From: JBCCMQ01 sp039179985 | Lineage (GTDB): Bacteria > Pseudomonadota > Alphaproteobacteria > Rhodobacterales > Rhodobacteraceae | Assembly (NCBI GenBank): GCA_039179985.1 | Contig: JBCDED010000002.1 | Coordinates: 1-64,000 of the forward strand | Reading direction: 5' to 3' | DNA length: 64,000 nt | Shown here: positions 9,650 through 19,500 of the stretch, piece after piece | Layout: the number at the start of each line of letters is the position of its first letter | How positions within the stretch are numbered: position 1 is the stretch's first letter | The notes under the pieces: model-generated | What the model was told of the DNA's origin: nothing | Database searches by the model: none | Seen by the model: the letters and a program-made list of their open reading frames with translations, nothing else | Translations under genes and position numbers: made by a program

Positions 9650-10846
9650 GTGACCAGATTTGTTGTTTTTGGGTTGCCGTACAGCCCGAACCTAGGTGAC
9701 GGTGTGATCGCCGACTGCCTAGAATACGCTCTGCGGAAAACCGTGCCCGAGGCGGACGTTCAAGCGGTCGATCTCTCTGGAAGGATGAAACGCGGACAAG
9801 TAGTCGTCGGCAACCGCTCGCTAAAGCTTAGACTGCTCGAGATGATGCCGCAGGCGCTGAAACAACGAGCGGTCGAATACTATCTCGGTCGGATCGTCGA
9901 CGCAGCGAAACCGAGTTGGCGCCGTACCCTAGAGGATGCCGATATGGCTTTTATCGGGGGAGGCCAGTTGTTTTCCGACGCAGATCTGAACTTCTGCGTT
10001 AAGATCGCAGGTGCTTGCGAGGTCCTTGAAGACGCGAAGGTTCCTGTCGCCGTTCATGCCGTGGGCGTCGCGCGCAACTGGTCGCAACGCGGAACGGCAC
10101 TTTTTTCGAAGGTTAAGCTAACCAAATTGAGCTGGATCGGGCTGCGGGACATGTATTCACTCGAAGCGTGGAATGACCAAATGCCCGCGGACGGGCCTGG
10201 CCGGTCTCTTCCGGAAACCACCGTCGTGCGAGACCCTGGTTTGCTCGCGGAAGGGGCATACGGCCGCGGAAAAGCGACCGGTGGCATCGGACTCTGCGTC
10301 ACCGCTCCAATGATTTTGGGATATCATTCCGACGTCTCAGCACACAAAGCACCGATTCTGGAGTTCTTTGCCGACTGTGCCAAAGGCCTCAGCGAGCAGG
10401 GACATCCTGTCACCCTTTTTTGCAACGGCGCGGACGAAGACCAGTTTGCGATCTCCAAGCTTAGCGATGACCCCTCGGTTCAACCCCTTATCAGTCAAGG
10501 GAAAGTGGTGGTGGCCCCGACCCCAAAACAGCCCCGGGAACTCGCCCATCTCATTTCGGGCTTTGATCTTGTTGTGGCGCATCGCTTGCACGCATGCATA
10601 CTTGCCTACGCCTATGGCATTCCCTCAGTGGGACTAGGATGGGACCAAAAGGTCGAGAGTTTTTTTGCGTCGGTGGATAGGCAGGATTTCTTCCTGAACC
10701 CAGCGTCGCTTCGCCCGGAGGAGGTTGTCAAAAAGGTACAGGCTGCGGCAGGGTCACCCATTGGCGCAGAAGACAAGGAAAGGGTCCTGAAGGAAACGCA
10801 GGCCGGGGTTGATAATGCGGCTCGGTCGGCACTTGGATTGCATTGA
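9650..10846 (+). CDS. Polysaccharide pyruvyl transferase family protein
   Basis: PF04230 family; members transfer pyruvate from phosphoenolpyruvate onto sugars to make ketals that add negative charge. The N terminus has the family opening FGLPYSPNLGDGVIADCLEYAL and then IGGGQLFSD. The C-terminal half has VVAHRLHACILAYAYGIPSVGL followed by DQKVESFF, the usual RxH...K signature. I choose the GTG at 9650, which follows a purine-rich GGGGAAG and puts the conserved domain at the very N terminus; the frame is open from 9572, giving an unlikely longer form. The enzyme supports an acidic, pyruvylated exopolysaccharide. A CsaB-like role on cell-wall polymer is less likely here. Confidence 0.85.
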   Translation: MTRFVVFGLPYSPNLGDGVIADCLEYALRKTVPEADVQAVDLSGRMKRGQVVVGNRSLKLRLLEMMPQALKQRAVEYYLGRIVDAAKPSWRRTLEDADMAFIGGGQLFSDADLNFCVKIAGACEVLEDAKVPVAVHAVGVARNWSQRGTALFSKVKLTKLSWIGLRDMYSLEAWNDQMPADGPGRSLPETTVVRDPGLLAEGAYGRGKATGGIGLCVTAPMILGYHSDVSAHKAPILEFFADCAKGLSEQGHPVTLFCNGADEDQFAISKLSDDPSVQPLISQGKVVVAPTPKQPRELAHLISGFDLVVAHRLHACILAYAYGIPSVGLGWDQKVESFFASVDRQDFFLNPASLRPEEVVKKVQAAAGSPIGAEDKERVLKETQAGVDNAARSALGLH

Positions 10847-10978
10847 GTTTGGGCGCGCTGCCGGCGGATTTCCCTCGCAAAAAACCGCAACGGCGTTCGA
10901 AACTGCGTGACCGGGCGTTGCTTTTGGGTGTTGAAGATCATCGCATTTCGTGTGGGTAATTTTGGTTTGGAGGGTCAG

Positions 10979-12196
10979 ATGAGCGATACAACGGTTGGAC
11001 CATCGGACGAACCGTCAGGGTCCGCGTCTCAGCCCCTGATACTGGTCTACTATTGGGGTGCGCTCATGCCGGGAGCGAACGGCAGCCAGGTCAGAACGAT
11101 CGGTCAGCTTGAGTATCTTTCGAAACGTTTTGAAAATATCGTCTTGTACCACTTTGCAAATCACCCACACGACCGGTGGACGCCCGAACACGAAGCCGAT
11201 CTGGCCCGGCGCTTCCCGAACATCCGGCTTGTTTCCGACAACGAAGGCTGGGCGCTAAAGATTGTATCCCGCCTTAAGAAAATTGCTGTCACGGCCTTCC
11301 CCGGATTAGCCCGAAGGGTCCTCGCATGGCACGTGGAAGCGCTGACACCGAACTACGCACAACTTCGACGCTCAAACGACGACATCCGTTATGTGATCAA
11401 CTACGTCGACAGCCTTGCACAGGTTAATGGCATCGATGCATCCAAAACAATCGTCGAAACACATGATCTGCGCTACTTTCGCCGTGCAATGGCAAGCCAT
11501 AGATCATTGATATCATGTCGAAACCTTCTGAACCTTCGATATGAAGTATCTGCTTTGTCCGCCGCAAACGGATTGGTCGCCATCACCGAAAACGAAGCTT
11601 ACTTTTTCCGCAACATGCTAGCGGAAACTGCAGTCTACTACATTCCGGAGTATGCTCCTGGAGCCATCGTTTGCGAAACCAGGCGCAACAACTTCGACTA
11701 CGATCTGCTTTTTGCTGCATCCGGCAATCAGGTCAACGTAGATGGCATCACGAAGCTCTTTGAGCAGGCGGGGCCAGATTTGCGGGACATGCGCTTTGCA
11801 ATCTGCGGACTGATCTGTCAGAGGCCCGAAGTCCAAAAGTTGGCTGCGGAGTATCCAAATATCCACTTGCTGAACTTTCTCTCCGACGAAGAGCTCGAAG
11901 CGGCTTACGCCCGAAGCAAAGCCTGCGTATCGCCAACCAGTGGTACTGGATTGAATATCAAACTCGTCGATGCGCTGCGCCACTGCAAACCGGTTTTTGC
12001 CACTCAATCCTCCATGAAAGGGTTAGGTGCCGGCTATGAAGACTGCGTCCTGCCCCTCAGGGTCGCGGATATGAAGGCTCTGCTGTCAAATCCTGAACAA
12101 CTGCATGCAGCGTCCACCGTCGCCGGCGAATGTTACCAAAGGTTTGCCTTGGGCGGAGATCTAACAAAGCTCTTCCAATCGTTGCAAACGCCTTAG
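10979..12196 (+). CDS. Glycosyltransferase, GT-B fold (GT4-like)
   Basis: Predicted cytoplasmic glycosyltransferase of about 405 aa. The start is set by a clear ribosome site GGAGGG at 10969-10974, five bases before the ATG at 10979; a longer frame from 10907 has no such site. The N-terminal domain opens ILVYYWGALMPGANGSQVRTIGQLEYLSKRF, the glycine-containing acceptor loop of GT-B enzymes. The C-terminal domain has LLFAASGNQVNVDGI, then SGTGLNIKLVDALRHCKPVFAT, the nucleotide-sugar binding helix of GT4-like enzymes. It sits between the pyruvyltransferase and the DUF6473 gene. Sugar specificity is not visible. Confidence 0.8.
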   Translation: MSDTTVGPSDEPSGSASQPLILVYYWGALMPGANGSQVRTIGQLEYLSKRFENIVLYHFANHPHDRWTPEHEADLARRFPNIRLVSDNEGWALKIVSRLKKIAVTAFPGLARRVLAWHVEALTPNYAQLRRSNDDIRYVINYVDSLAQVNGIDASKTIVETHDLRYFRRAMASHRSLISCRNLLNLRYEVSALSAANGLVAITENEAYFFRNMLAETAVYYIPEYAPGAIVCETRRNNFDYDLLFAASGNQVNVDGITKLFEQAGPDLRDMRFAICGLICQRPEVQKLAAEYPNIHLLNFLSDEELEAAYARSKACVSPTSGTGLNIKLVDALRHCKPVFATQSSMKGLGAGYEDCVLPLRVADMKALLSNPEQLHAASTVAGECYQRFALGGDLTKLFQSLQTP

Positions 12197-12489
12197 CCTG
12201 CGTATCACTTCGACAATGAAGAACGAGTCGCCGAAGGAAGGTACGCGGCACAAATAGGTGTGAAACGAGCCCACGTCGTCGCCGATTTGATGACAGATGA
12301 TGCACTCTGAAGGAAACAGGTGATCTGAGGGCTCCCGATCTGCATCGGTAAAAAATAGGCCTTGTCAATCCAAGCTTGTTTGCAGCAGGCTCAGAGTAGG
12401 GCCCGGGAGTATGGTTTTGGATTTGCCACACGACAGGTGTCTTACGAGTCGCGGAGTTGGTTTGTTATTGGTACCTAGTAGGCAAAGTA

Positions 12490-13452
12490 ATGGATATGAG
12501 CACCTCGACTTCAGACGAGCATCTTTCCGGTTATCAGCAGCGCGACTGGAACATCGTCGACTACCAAATGTACCAGGACGCGCGCACGGGGCTTTCTTTC
12601 CGCGGTCCAAAGCCGAATGTTGAAGCAGGCCAATACGCCACATGTTTTGGTGCAGCTCAAACGCTGGGCTGCTTTTGCGAACACCCCTTCCCCGCTCTAC
12701 TTCAGAGCAGCCTTGGACTGGAGTTCGTAAATTTCGGATACGGTGGTGCAGGCCCTCGCTTTTATCTTCGTCATCCGGAACTGATTGAAATCGCCAACAG
12801 AGGACGCTTTGCCATCGTTCAGGTGATGTCAGGGCGGAGTGAGGACAATCAGCTGTTTCAGAGCAACGGTCTGGAATACTTGGTGGATCGCGCTTCCGGA
12901 GAACAGCTTTCGGCCGACGAAGCCTATCGCAGGCTTCTTGAGCGGCATAGGATCAAAGGCCTTCCCGGCAACATCGGTCGCGCAGTCAGAGTTTTCCATG
13001 CGCCAAAGGATGTTCGAGAGGTACTATCTGAGACACGCAGGAATTGGGTTGAAAGTTATCTTGAGCTCTTTTCCAAACTTCATGTGCCGATCATCCTTCT
13101 GTGGTTCTCGAAGCGCTCACCCGGGCTGAACAGATCGGGAAAAGTTGCCTGGTGGTGGCAACGATATGACAACGTCCACGCGATGTTTGGGAAGTTCCCA
13201 CAGCTCATCAACGGCCAGCTCATGCGGCAGGTGAGCGGAAAAGCCGATCACTATGTTGAATGTATTTCGTCACGCGGATCGCCTCAACCGCTCGTGGATC
13301 GCTTCACTGGGAAACTAACCACGATTGACACCTCCGACGATCGCCCCGATTTCAAAGACGTTTGGACGCACAATGCCTACTATCCTTCTCCGGAGATGCA
13401 CGAAGATGCAGCCAGGTGCCTTGAACCGATTTGTCGGAAGCTGCTTGCCTAG
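12490..13452 (+). CDS. DUF6473 family protein
   Basis: A 320-aa protein of unknown function, of a type frequent in Rhodobacteraceae. Visible hallmarks are VDYQMYQDARTGLSFRGP near the N terminus, then ATCFGAAQTLGCF, VNFGYGGAGPRFYL and VMSGRSEDN, and a C-terminal NAYYPSPEMHEDAA. The order of these Gly/Asn/His blocks recalls SGNH hydrolases, but the first block lacks the usual GDS serine, so a hydrolase role is only a guess. The ATG at 12490 is preferred over upstream in-frame starts because the family starts close to this point. It lies 10 bases before the first sulfotransferase gene, so a role in sulfated polysaccharide production is plausible. The 293 bases before it hold no recognisable gene. 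Confidence 0.75.
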   Translation: MDMSTSTSDEHLSGYQQRDWNIVDYQMYQDARTGLSFRGPKPNVEAGQYATCFGAAQTLGCFCEHPFPALLQSSLGLEFVNFGYGGAGPRFYLRHPELIEIANRGRFAIVQVMSGRSEDNQLFQSNGLEYLVDRASGEQLSADEAYRRLLERHRIKGLPGNIGRAVRVFHAPKDVREVLSETRRNWVESYLELFSKLHVPIILLWFSKRSPGLNRSGKVAWWWQRYDNVHAMFGKFPQLINGQLMRQVSGKADHYVECISSRGSPQPLVDRFTGKLTTIDTSDDRPDFKDVWTHNAYYPSPEMHEDAARCLEPICRKLLA

Positions 13453-13462
13453 GGAATAAGCG

Positions 13463-14419
13463 ATGGTCTCGCATCGGCCCATATTGGTGACAGGATGCCC
13501 CAGAAGCGGTACGACTTGGACCGGGAATGTGATTGGCGCATCCCGGGAAGTTTTCAATATATATGAACCCTTCAACGATGATGTCGGAGCTCGGCTGGAT
13601 CTACCGGAACGATTCATGCGAATTACGCCCGGAAACGCGGATTCTGTAAAAGCCGAAATCGACGCCCTAATGTCGCTCGGCAACTTCAAAGACCGGGCCC
13701 TTTTGGCCGTGCAAGGCACGGCCGAACGTGTTCTGCCGGCCTCGAAACGCTACACCCCGGCACGGCTTGCCGCCAGACGCCTGCTCAGACACAGGCAGGA
13801 CTTCATCAACCCCAGGCGTGTGAGCATCAAAGATCCAATTGCGTTTTATTCCAGTGAGTGGATAGCGGACACCTATGATGCGCAGGTTGTGATATTGATC
13901 CGCCACCCCTGTGGCGTGGTTGGGAGCTACCTTTCGCTTGGTTGGGACAGCGAGTTACCCGAGATGATCAAACACCCTGTGGCCGAGGGCTACTCCTCAC
14001 TCTGTAAAGAAATCGCACACCGCCGCGCCGACCAACCGGATCAATTAGGAGATCTCATCTTGCAGTGGAAGCTGTTCACCGCCGCAACACTCGAGCTAAG
14101 TGAACGCCGAAGCGACTGGATCTTTGTTCTGCACGACGAATTGTGCCTCCAACCCGAGGACCATTTTCGCGCGCTTTTTAAACAGCTTGATCTAGCGTTT
14201 ACCCCGGAAATCGCCGAAAAAATCAAAGTAGAAACGTCCAACGCCGCTGAGCCAAAGAGTTCGGTTCAGCATCAGCACAATCGCGATAGCCGAGCGCTGG
14301 TGGATGCGTGGCAAGAGAAGCTTCCTCAAGAAGATGCCAACCGCATCCTGGTGGATACCGCGGATCTCTGGGCGCAGGCCAAGGAACGCTTTTCCTTGCA
14401 AAAAGGAATGGTCAGTTGA
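13463..14419 (+). CDS. Sulfotransferase (PAPS-dependent), first of three
   Basis: Transfers sulfate from 3'-phosphoadenosine 5'-phosphosulfate to an acceptor, here probably a polysaccharide sugar. The 5'-phosphosulfate loop is visible at residues about 6-22 (PILVTGCPRSGTTWTGN) and the 3'-phosphate site near 140-160 (VVILIRHPCGVVGSYLSL, with Arg and Ser). Its length (318 aa) fits the family. It begins 10 bases after the DUF6473 stop. The next two genes are also sulfotransferases but of different sequence types, so they probably act on different positions rather than being recent duplicates. Confidence 0.85.
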   Translation: MVSHRPILVTGCPRSGTTWTGNVIGASREVFNIYEPFNDDVGARLDLPERFMRITPGNADSVKAEIDALMSLGNFKDRALLAVQGTAERVLPASKRYTPARLAARRLLRHRQDFINPRRVSIKDPIAFYSSEWIADTYDAQVVILIRHPCGVVGSYLSLGWDSELPEMIKHPVAEGYSSLCKEIAHRRADQPDQLGDLILQWKLFTAATLELSERRSDWIFVLHDELCLQPEDHFRALFKQLDLAFTPEIAEKIKVETSNAAEPKSSVQHQHNRDSRALVDAWQEKLPQEDANRILVDTADLWAQAKERFSLQKGMVS

Positions 14420-14546
14420 TCCTAGGAATTGGCTCAGAGCGTTCCCGCAGGCGCCAGCGCTGCCATCGCCACGGTGTGTCGCCACATGGACCGGGCAAAT
14501 ACTGCATGGCCACATATTTTTCGCCGCGAAGGGATAGATTTCAGCC

Positions 14547-15476
14547 GTGACCAAAGACGCTGTAAAAAACCGTCCGACTAGTCGTGTCGTGACCACGCAA
14601 GACCTTTCAATGCCGAACCTATTTGTTGTCGGGGCATCCAAAACCGGCTCTTCGGCACTTCACGCCTACCTTAAGCTTCACCCCCAGATCTTCATGTCCG
14701 CGACTAAGGAACCTTGCTTTTTTGTCGACCAAAGCGAACTGGAAGCGGCCTGGCCGATAATGGCAAGAAATCCGGTGTCGCACGACATCGAAGCATATCG
14801 TGAAATGTTTAAGGAAGGCCGTGATGCGACTTACCGAGGCGAAGCCAGCGTATACTACTCGCAAAGCCCGCATCGTTCGGGTGTTGCTGCCCGGATCGCG
14901 GCGGCGGTGCCGGATGCCAAGATCATCTATGTTGTCCGCGAACCTATCTCACGAACGATTTCCCATTACTGGCAAAGGGCAAAGGAATTCCAGGACACGC
15001 TTCCACTGGAGCAGGCGATCCGAGAACATGCGATCTACAGGGATACCTCCGACTACGCGCTGCAACTCGAAGAATACTACAAATCGTTTGATCACAGGCA
15101 GATACGAGTCGTCATCTCGGAGGACCTGCGAAACGACCGACGCAATACCCTGGCGCAACTCTTTGAGTGGCTGGAAATCGAAGACCATGTCTATTCTGAA
15201 GAAGAACTGGCGGACGTCCATGTGTCATCGGAGAAAAGCCGAAGGCAACGGTTTAGTTTTGTTCGGACAATCCGAGATTCCTCCATGTGGGCCGCTGCCC
15301 GCGAAGTTATTCCAACGCGCATGCTCGATGGGCTTCGAAGCTACGCCACGGAACCGGTCAACAAGTCAGAGATAGATGATCGCGAGATACGTGCCTGGCT
15401 AAAAGACTACTTCGCGCCACGAATAAATCGCCTGGAGACCCTGATTGACAGAAATCTCGACCATTGGCGCAAGTAG
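14547..15476 (+). CDS. Sulfotransferase (heparan-sulfate NST-like), second of three
   Basis: PF00685-type sulfotransferase resembling the N-deacetylase/N-sulfotransferase branch. After a 25-residue lead it shows LFVVGASKTGSSALHAYLKLHP, the 5'-phosphosulfate loop, and then KEPCFFVD. The 3'-phosphate site is IIYVVREPISRTISHYWQR near residue 130. GTG start at 14547; an ATG 25 codons later (MPNLFVVGASK) is an alternative. The 127-base gap before it has no other feature. No signal peptide, so it should act in the cytoplasm on lipid-linked or nucleotide-linked sugar before export. Confidence 0.83.
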   Translation: MTKDAVKNRPTSRVVTTQDLSMPNLFVVGASKTGSSALHAYLKLHPQIFMSATKEPCFFVDQSELEAAWPIMARNPVSHDIEAYREMFKEGRDATYRGEASVYYSQSPHRSGVAARIAAAVPDAKIIYVVREPISRTISHYWQRAKEFQDTLPLEQAIREHAIYRDTSDYALQLEEYYKSFDHRQIRVVISEDLRNDRRNTLAQLFEWLEIEDHVYSEEELADVHVSSEKSRRQRFSFVRTIRDSSMWAAAREVIPTRMLDGLRSYATEPVNKSEIDDREIRAWLKDYFAPRINRLETLIDRNLDHWRK

Positions 15477-15582
15477 GATCCGACCCCGAAAGCATCGCAT
15501 TACCCGTGACAAGGTCCTGTAACGAATTTGTCCGGACACGGGCTGGCGCTAACGACTTGATCGCTCCAGCAAACGCAACTGC

Positions 15583-16554
15583 ATGAGCCTGAATGGGACA
15601 CACGTCGGGAATGATCCGCAAACCAAACACTCTTTGCCACATGACGCAATGAAACAGTCTGAAAACAAAATTCTGGGCGACGGCACGGTCAGATGGCCCG
15701 CGGCCTCACGCGCCATCGCCTGGGCGATTCAAGAACAGGATGCGGTTGACCTCGCACCCCACGAAACTTTCGTTCCCAACGGTGCACCTCCCGGGCTCGA
15801 CACCTCTCGCAATCCTATTTGGAAAGTTCCCGGCCTCAACAAGCTCGTGCGGCCCATAAGGCTTACAAAGGGACGCCTTCTCGAACATCGAAGCAAGAAA
15901 ATCCAGTCGGTCCTAGACCGCACGGGCATGGTCTTTGTTCACGTTCCGAAGAATGCCGGCTCGTCTGTATCCGAACGGCTATACGGACAACTCTTGGGCC
16001 ACCACTCCATGCAATTTTTGTCCGCTGCCCTGCCCAGACACTACCTGAACCGGGCCTTTCGATTCGCCATCCTGCGCGATCCGAACACTCGGCTTTTGTC
16101 CGCCTATACCTACCTTAAGACCATGCCAACCAGTGTTCCGGACATGCGATTCCGGGAAGAGTGCTTGAGCGATGTTACTGACTTCAGCGCTTTTCTCGGG
16201 CGTCTTGAAGATCCCGACTTTCGCCTGAAAGTTATGCGTTGGCACCACTTTCGCGAGCAGTGTGCGTTCCTTTCGGATCGAAGTGGAAAGCTGCTTGTCG
16301 ATGTTATTTTTTCGATGGACCACATGAGCACCGTCGAAGACATGCTGGCCGCCGCTTTGGGCGAACGGCGTCGGATCGCAAAAACCAATGCCTCAACACC
16401 GCAGCAGAGTCGGTCCGACGTGTCTGATGAACAGCGCAGGTTGGTCAGCGATGTCTACGGCCAGGACCTCGTTCTCTATTCCCGCCTCAGCGAAAGCACA
16501 AAAGGCGTTGCCAGGACCTCAGGATTTTTCGAACGCCATGGCAGCAATCCCTAG
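15583..16554 (+). CDS. Sulfotransferase family 2 protein, third of three
   Basis: Belongs to the Sulfotransfer_2 type (PF03567; carbohydrate 2-O/3-O-sulfotransferases). The PAPS loop appears late, near residue 111 (GMVFVHVPKNAGSSVSERLYG), after an N-terminal extension of about 100 residues of unclear role; the 3'-phosphate site is FRFAILRDPNTRLLSAYTYL. ATG at 15583 gives 323 aa; ATG at 15643 is an alternative. It is the last plus-strand gene of the polysaccharide block and is convergent with the giant modular protein, whose stop lies only 22 bases away. Confidence 0.82.
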   Translation: MSLNGTHVGNDPQTKHSLPHDAMKQSENKILGDGTVRWPAASRAIAWAIQEQDAVDLAPHETFVPNGAPPGLDTSRNPIWKVPGLNKLVRPIRLTKGRLLEHRSKKIQSVLDRTGMVFVHVPKNAGSSVSERLYGQLLGHHSMQFLSAALPRHYLNRAFRFAILRDPNTRLLSAYTYLKTMPTSVPDMRFREECLSDVTDFSAFLGRLEDPDFRLKVMRWHHFREQCAFLSDRSGKLLVDVIFSMDHMSTVEDMLAAALGERRRIAKTNASTPQQSRSDVSDEQRRLVSDVYGQDLVLYSRLSESTKGVARTSGFFERHGSNP

Positions 16555-16576
16555 AGAGCTTGCTCCACGAACGCGG

Positions 16577-19500
16577 TCACACGAACAAGAATGCGTCGTC
16601 GATGTATTTTTCCTGAAGAAAACTCTCCATCTGAAGCCTGTCCGTTTCCGAAAGCGCCGTGTCGTATAGGAACGCTGCAGCGACCTCCATCGACTTCTCC
16701 TGAGCTCCACCAATTTCCTGTCCGATGACCAACCGTTGAAGGTCCGTCTCAAATACGTGCGACCCGCTGTCGATGAGCTGACCATCCTTGTAATGTGAAA
16801 AGGCGTTCCCTTCGAGGACCACCGATTGTACAAGCCAACCGCCTGAACCGACCTCAGAGTCAAAGCTGGTGCTATAGCCCTCCAGCGTCAGGGACTGGTC
16901 TCGCTTGTCGGCGGTCAGGCCAAAGGCCTGGTCTGGCTCGGAGTCACCGAAAACAAAACCAACCGACTTACGGTCCTTGCTCGTGTAGTTGACTACAAAG
17001 AACATGGTTCTGTCCTCGGACCCCGAAGGCAGCTGATTGAACTCCTCACTATTCAGAACGTTTCGGTCAAGAAAATCGCCGTCTCCGTCGAATACAATCG
17101 CTGCCTCGCCCGTCGGCGTGGCACCGGCAACAAACGTAGGGTCACCCCCGGCTTCGAGGTCATTCCCCTTTCCGGAGTTGTCGATCCATCCGATGACTGT
17201 ATCGCCTATACGCGAAACCTGACCGTCAGTCTCAAAGGCCGCAACCAGCCCGGCCTCCACAAGCCCGCTGGTCGATCCGACAGAAACCGTCACGGTGCCG
17301 CTATCACTGCCATCATCGCCCGCGATCGTATAGCTGAAGCTGTCGTCACCGACAAAACCAGCCGATGGCGTATAGAGGATTCGGTCGTCCGTCATATCGC
17401 CCGGCGTACCGGCATCGTCGATGACAGCAGTGCCGTTCGACGGCGTGCCGACGCTTGTTATCGAGAACGGATCACCATCGGCGTCAAGGTCGTTCGCGGT
17501 GACATCAACAAGAACAGCCGTATCGACCGGAGTGGTCACCGCATCGTCGGCAGCCACGGGAACCGTGTCAGGCGTCTCATTGACGGTGACGGAAACCGTG
17601 GCGGTGTCGGTGCCATCGTCTCCGGACACTGTATATTCGAACTCGTCGGCGCCAAAGAAATCGGCATTGGGCGTATAGACGATCCGGTCGTCGGTTGGAT
17701 CACCCGGGGTGCCACCGTCATTGATCGCGGCCGTTCCGTTAGCTGGCGTTGTGACGGAGACGATGGAAAACGAGTCTGCATCGGGATCGGTATCGTTTGC
17801 AAGGACATCGATCGAGACCGCAACGTTCTCATCCGTTGATGCAGTATCGTCACTCGCAACCGGCGGCGTTGCAACGGTAGAATTCACCGTCACAGCGACC
17901 GTCGCCGTGTCGCTTCCGTCGTTTCCAGTGATCGTATAGGTGAACTCGTCGGCTCCAAAGAACCCGGACGCCGGCGTATAGAGCACTCTGTCGTCTGTCG
18001 GATCGCTGGGTGTTCCACCATCGTTCACGACCGCGGTACCGTTTGTGGGTGCGCTCACTGAGGTGATTGCAAATGCGTCACCGTCGGCATCGCTGTCGTT
18101 GGACAGAACGTCGATCAAGACTGCAAGATCTTGGTCGGTCGTTGCGGTATCGTCCGCCGCAACTGGGGGCGCGCTCACCGTTCCCAGAATGTACTTGGCC
18201 TCCAGGAAGCCTTCGACCTGTTGCCTCTCGGCTTCCGTCAACGCCCGGTCATAGATTAGCACAGCACCGACGCTCATGGGTTTTTCAACCGAACCGCCGA
18301 TATCCTGCCCCACTACGATCTTCTGGACATCGGTGTTGAAAATGTTCTGACCGTCGTCAATCAACTGGCCGTTCTGGTAGTGACTAATCGTATTGTTGTC
18401 GAGAAGCACCGACTGGACCACCCAACCCTCTGCCGCGACACCGGAATCGAAAGTAGGCTTGTTGGCGAACACGGTAAGGGATTGATCCCGTTTACCCGTC
18501 GCAAGTCCAAATGTTTCGTTCTCGGCGCTGTCTCCGTAGAGCACGCCCGCATGCTTTCGCGAACCACCATCGTATTGCGCCACGAAGAACATCGTACGGT
18601 CCTGAGAACCAGACGGCAGGTTGTTGATGGAATTCGTTGCCGCCTCGCGGATCAACGCATCCCCATCGCCGTCAAAGACGATGGCCGGCAATCCCGTTGG
18701 CGTTTGATTTTCCAACAGTTGCGGATCGCCCAGTGCGGCAAGATTGTTGCCCTGTCCTGATCCGTCCAGCCAACTGGTCACAGTGGTTCCGGCACCGACC
18801 CCGATCTTGATGTCCGACTCCAAGAGAAGCACAAGGCCTGCGCCAACCGGGAATTCCGGTGCATCGCCGATGACGACCGTGACGGGATTCGACAAAACCG
18901 TATTCGTCCCGTCGCTCACAAAGAGCTGGCTCGAATAGTTTTCGTTCTCCGTATAGGTATGTGTGACAGTGATGTTGCCATCCGTCGGAACGCTGCCGGT
19001 TACACTTTCGCCGTCCCCGAAGTTCCAGGTGAACGTCAGCGGATCGCCATCCGGATCGGAGGCCAGTGCGGTAAATGTCAGTTCTGTGCCCGGTTCGGCA
19101 AACCCAAGATCTACGGTTTCATTCGCGATTTCTGGTGGAAAATTGATCTCACCGGCTTCAATCTGGATCGTTGGCGCCAAGGACGTCTTGGATCCGTCCG
19201 AGACGCTAAAGGACAGATTATAAAGGTTATTTTCGGTGTAGGTATATTGGGCCGTAACAACACCGCTCGGACCCACTGCACCTGTAACCGGATCACTGCC
19301 ATCCCCGAAATTGAGGACATATGTCAGCGGATCGCCTTCAGGGTCCGTTACGGTCGCCGTGAAGTTCACGACAAGCGGCAGATCCCCCGTGACCGGCGAT
19401 GCTTCGCTGGAAACGATCTCTGGGGCCAAATTGACGCCGTCGCCGTTATAGACGACCCGTTCAATAAGACCGCTCGCAATCCGGGCATAATAGAGTGCGC

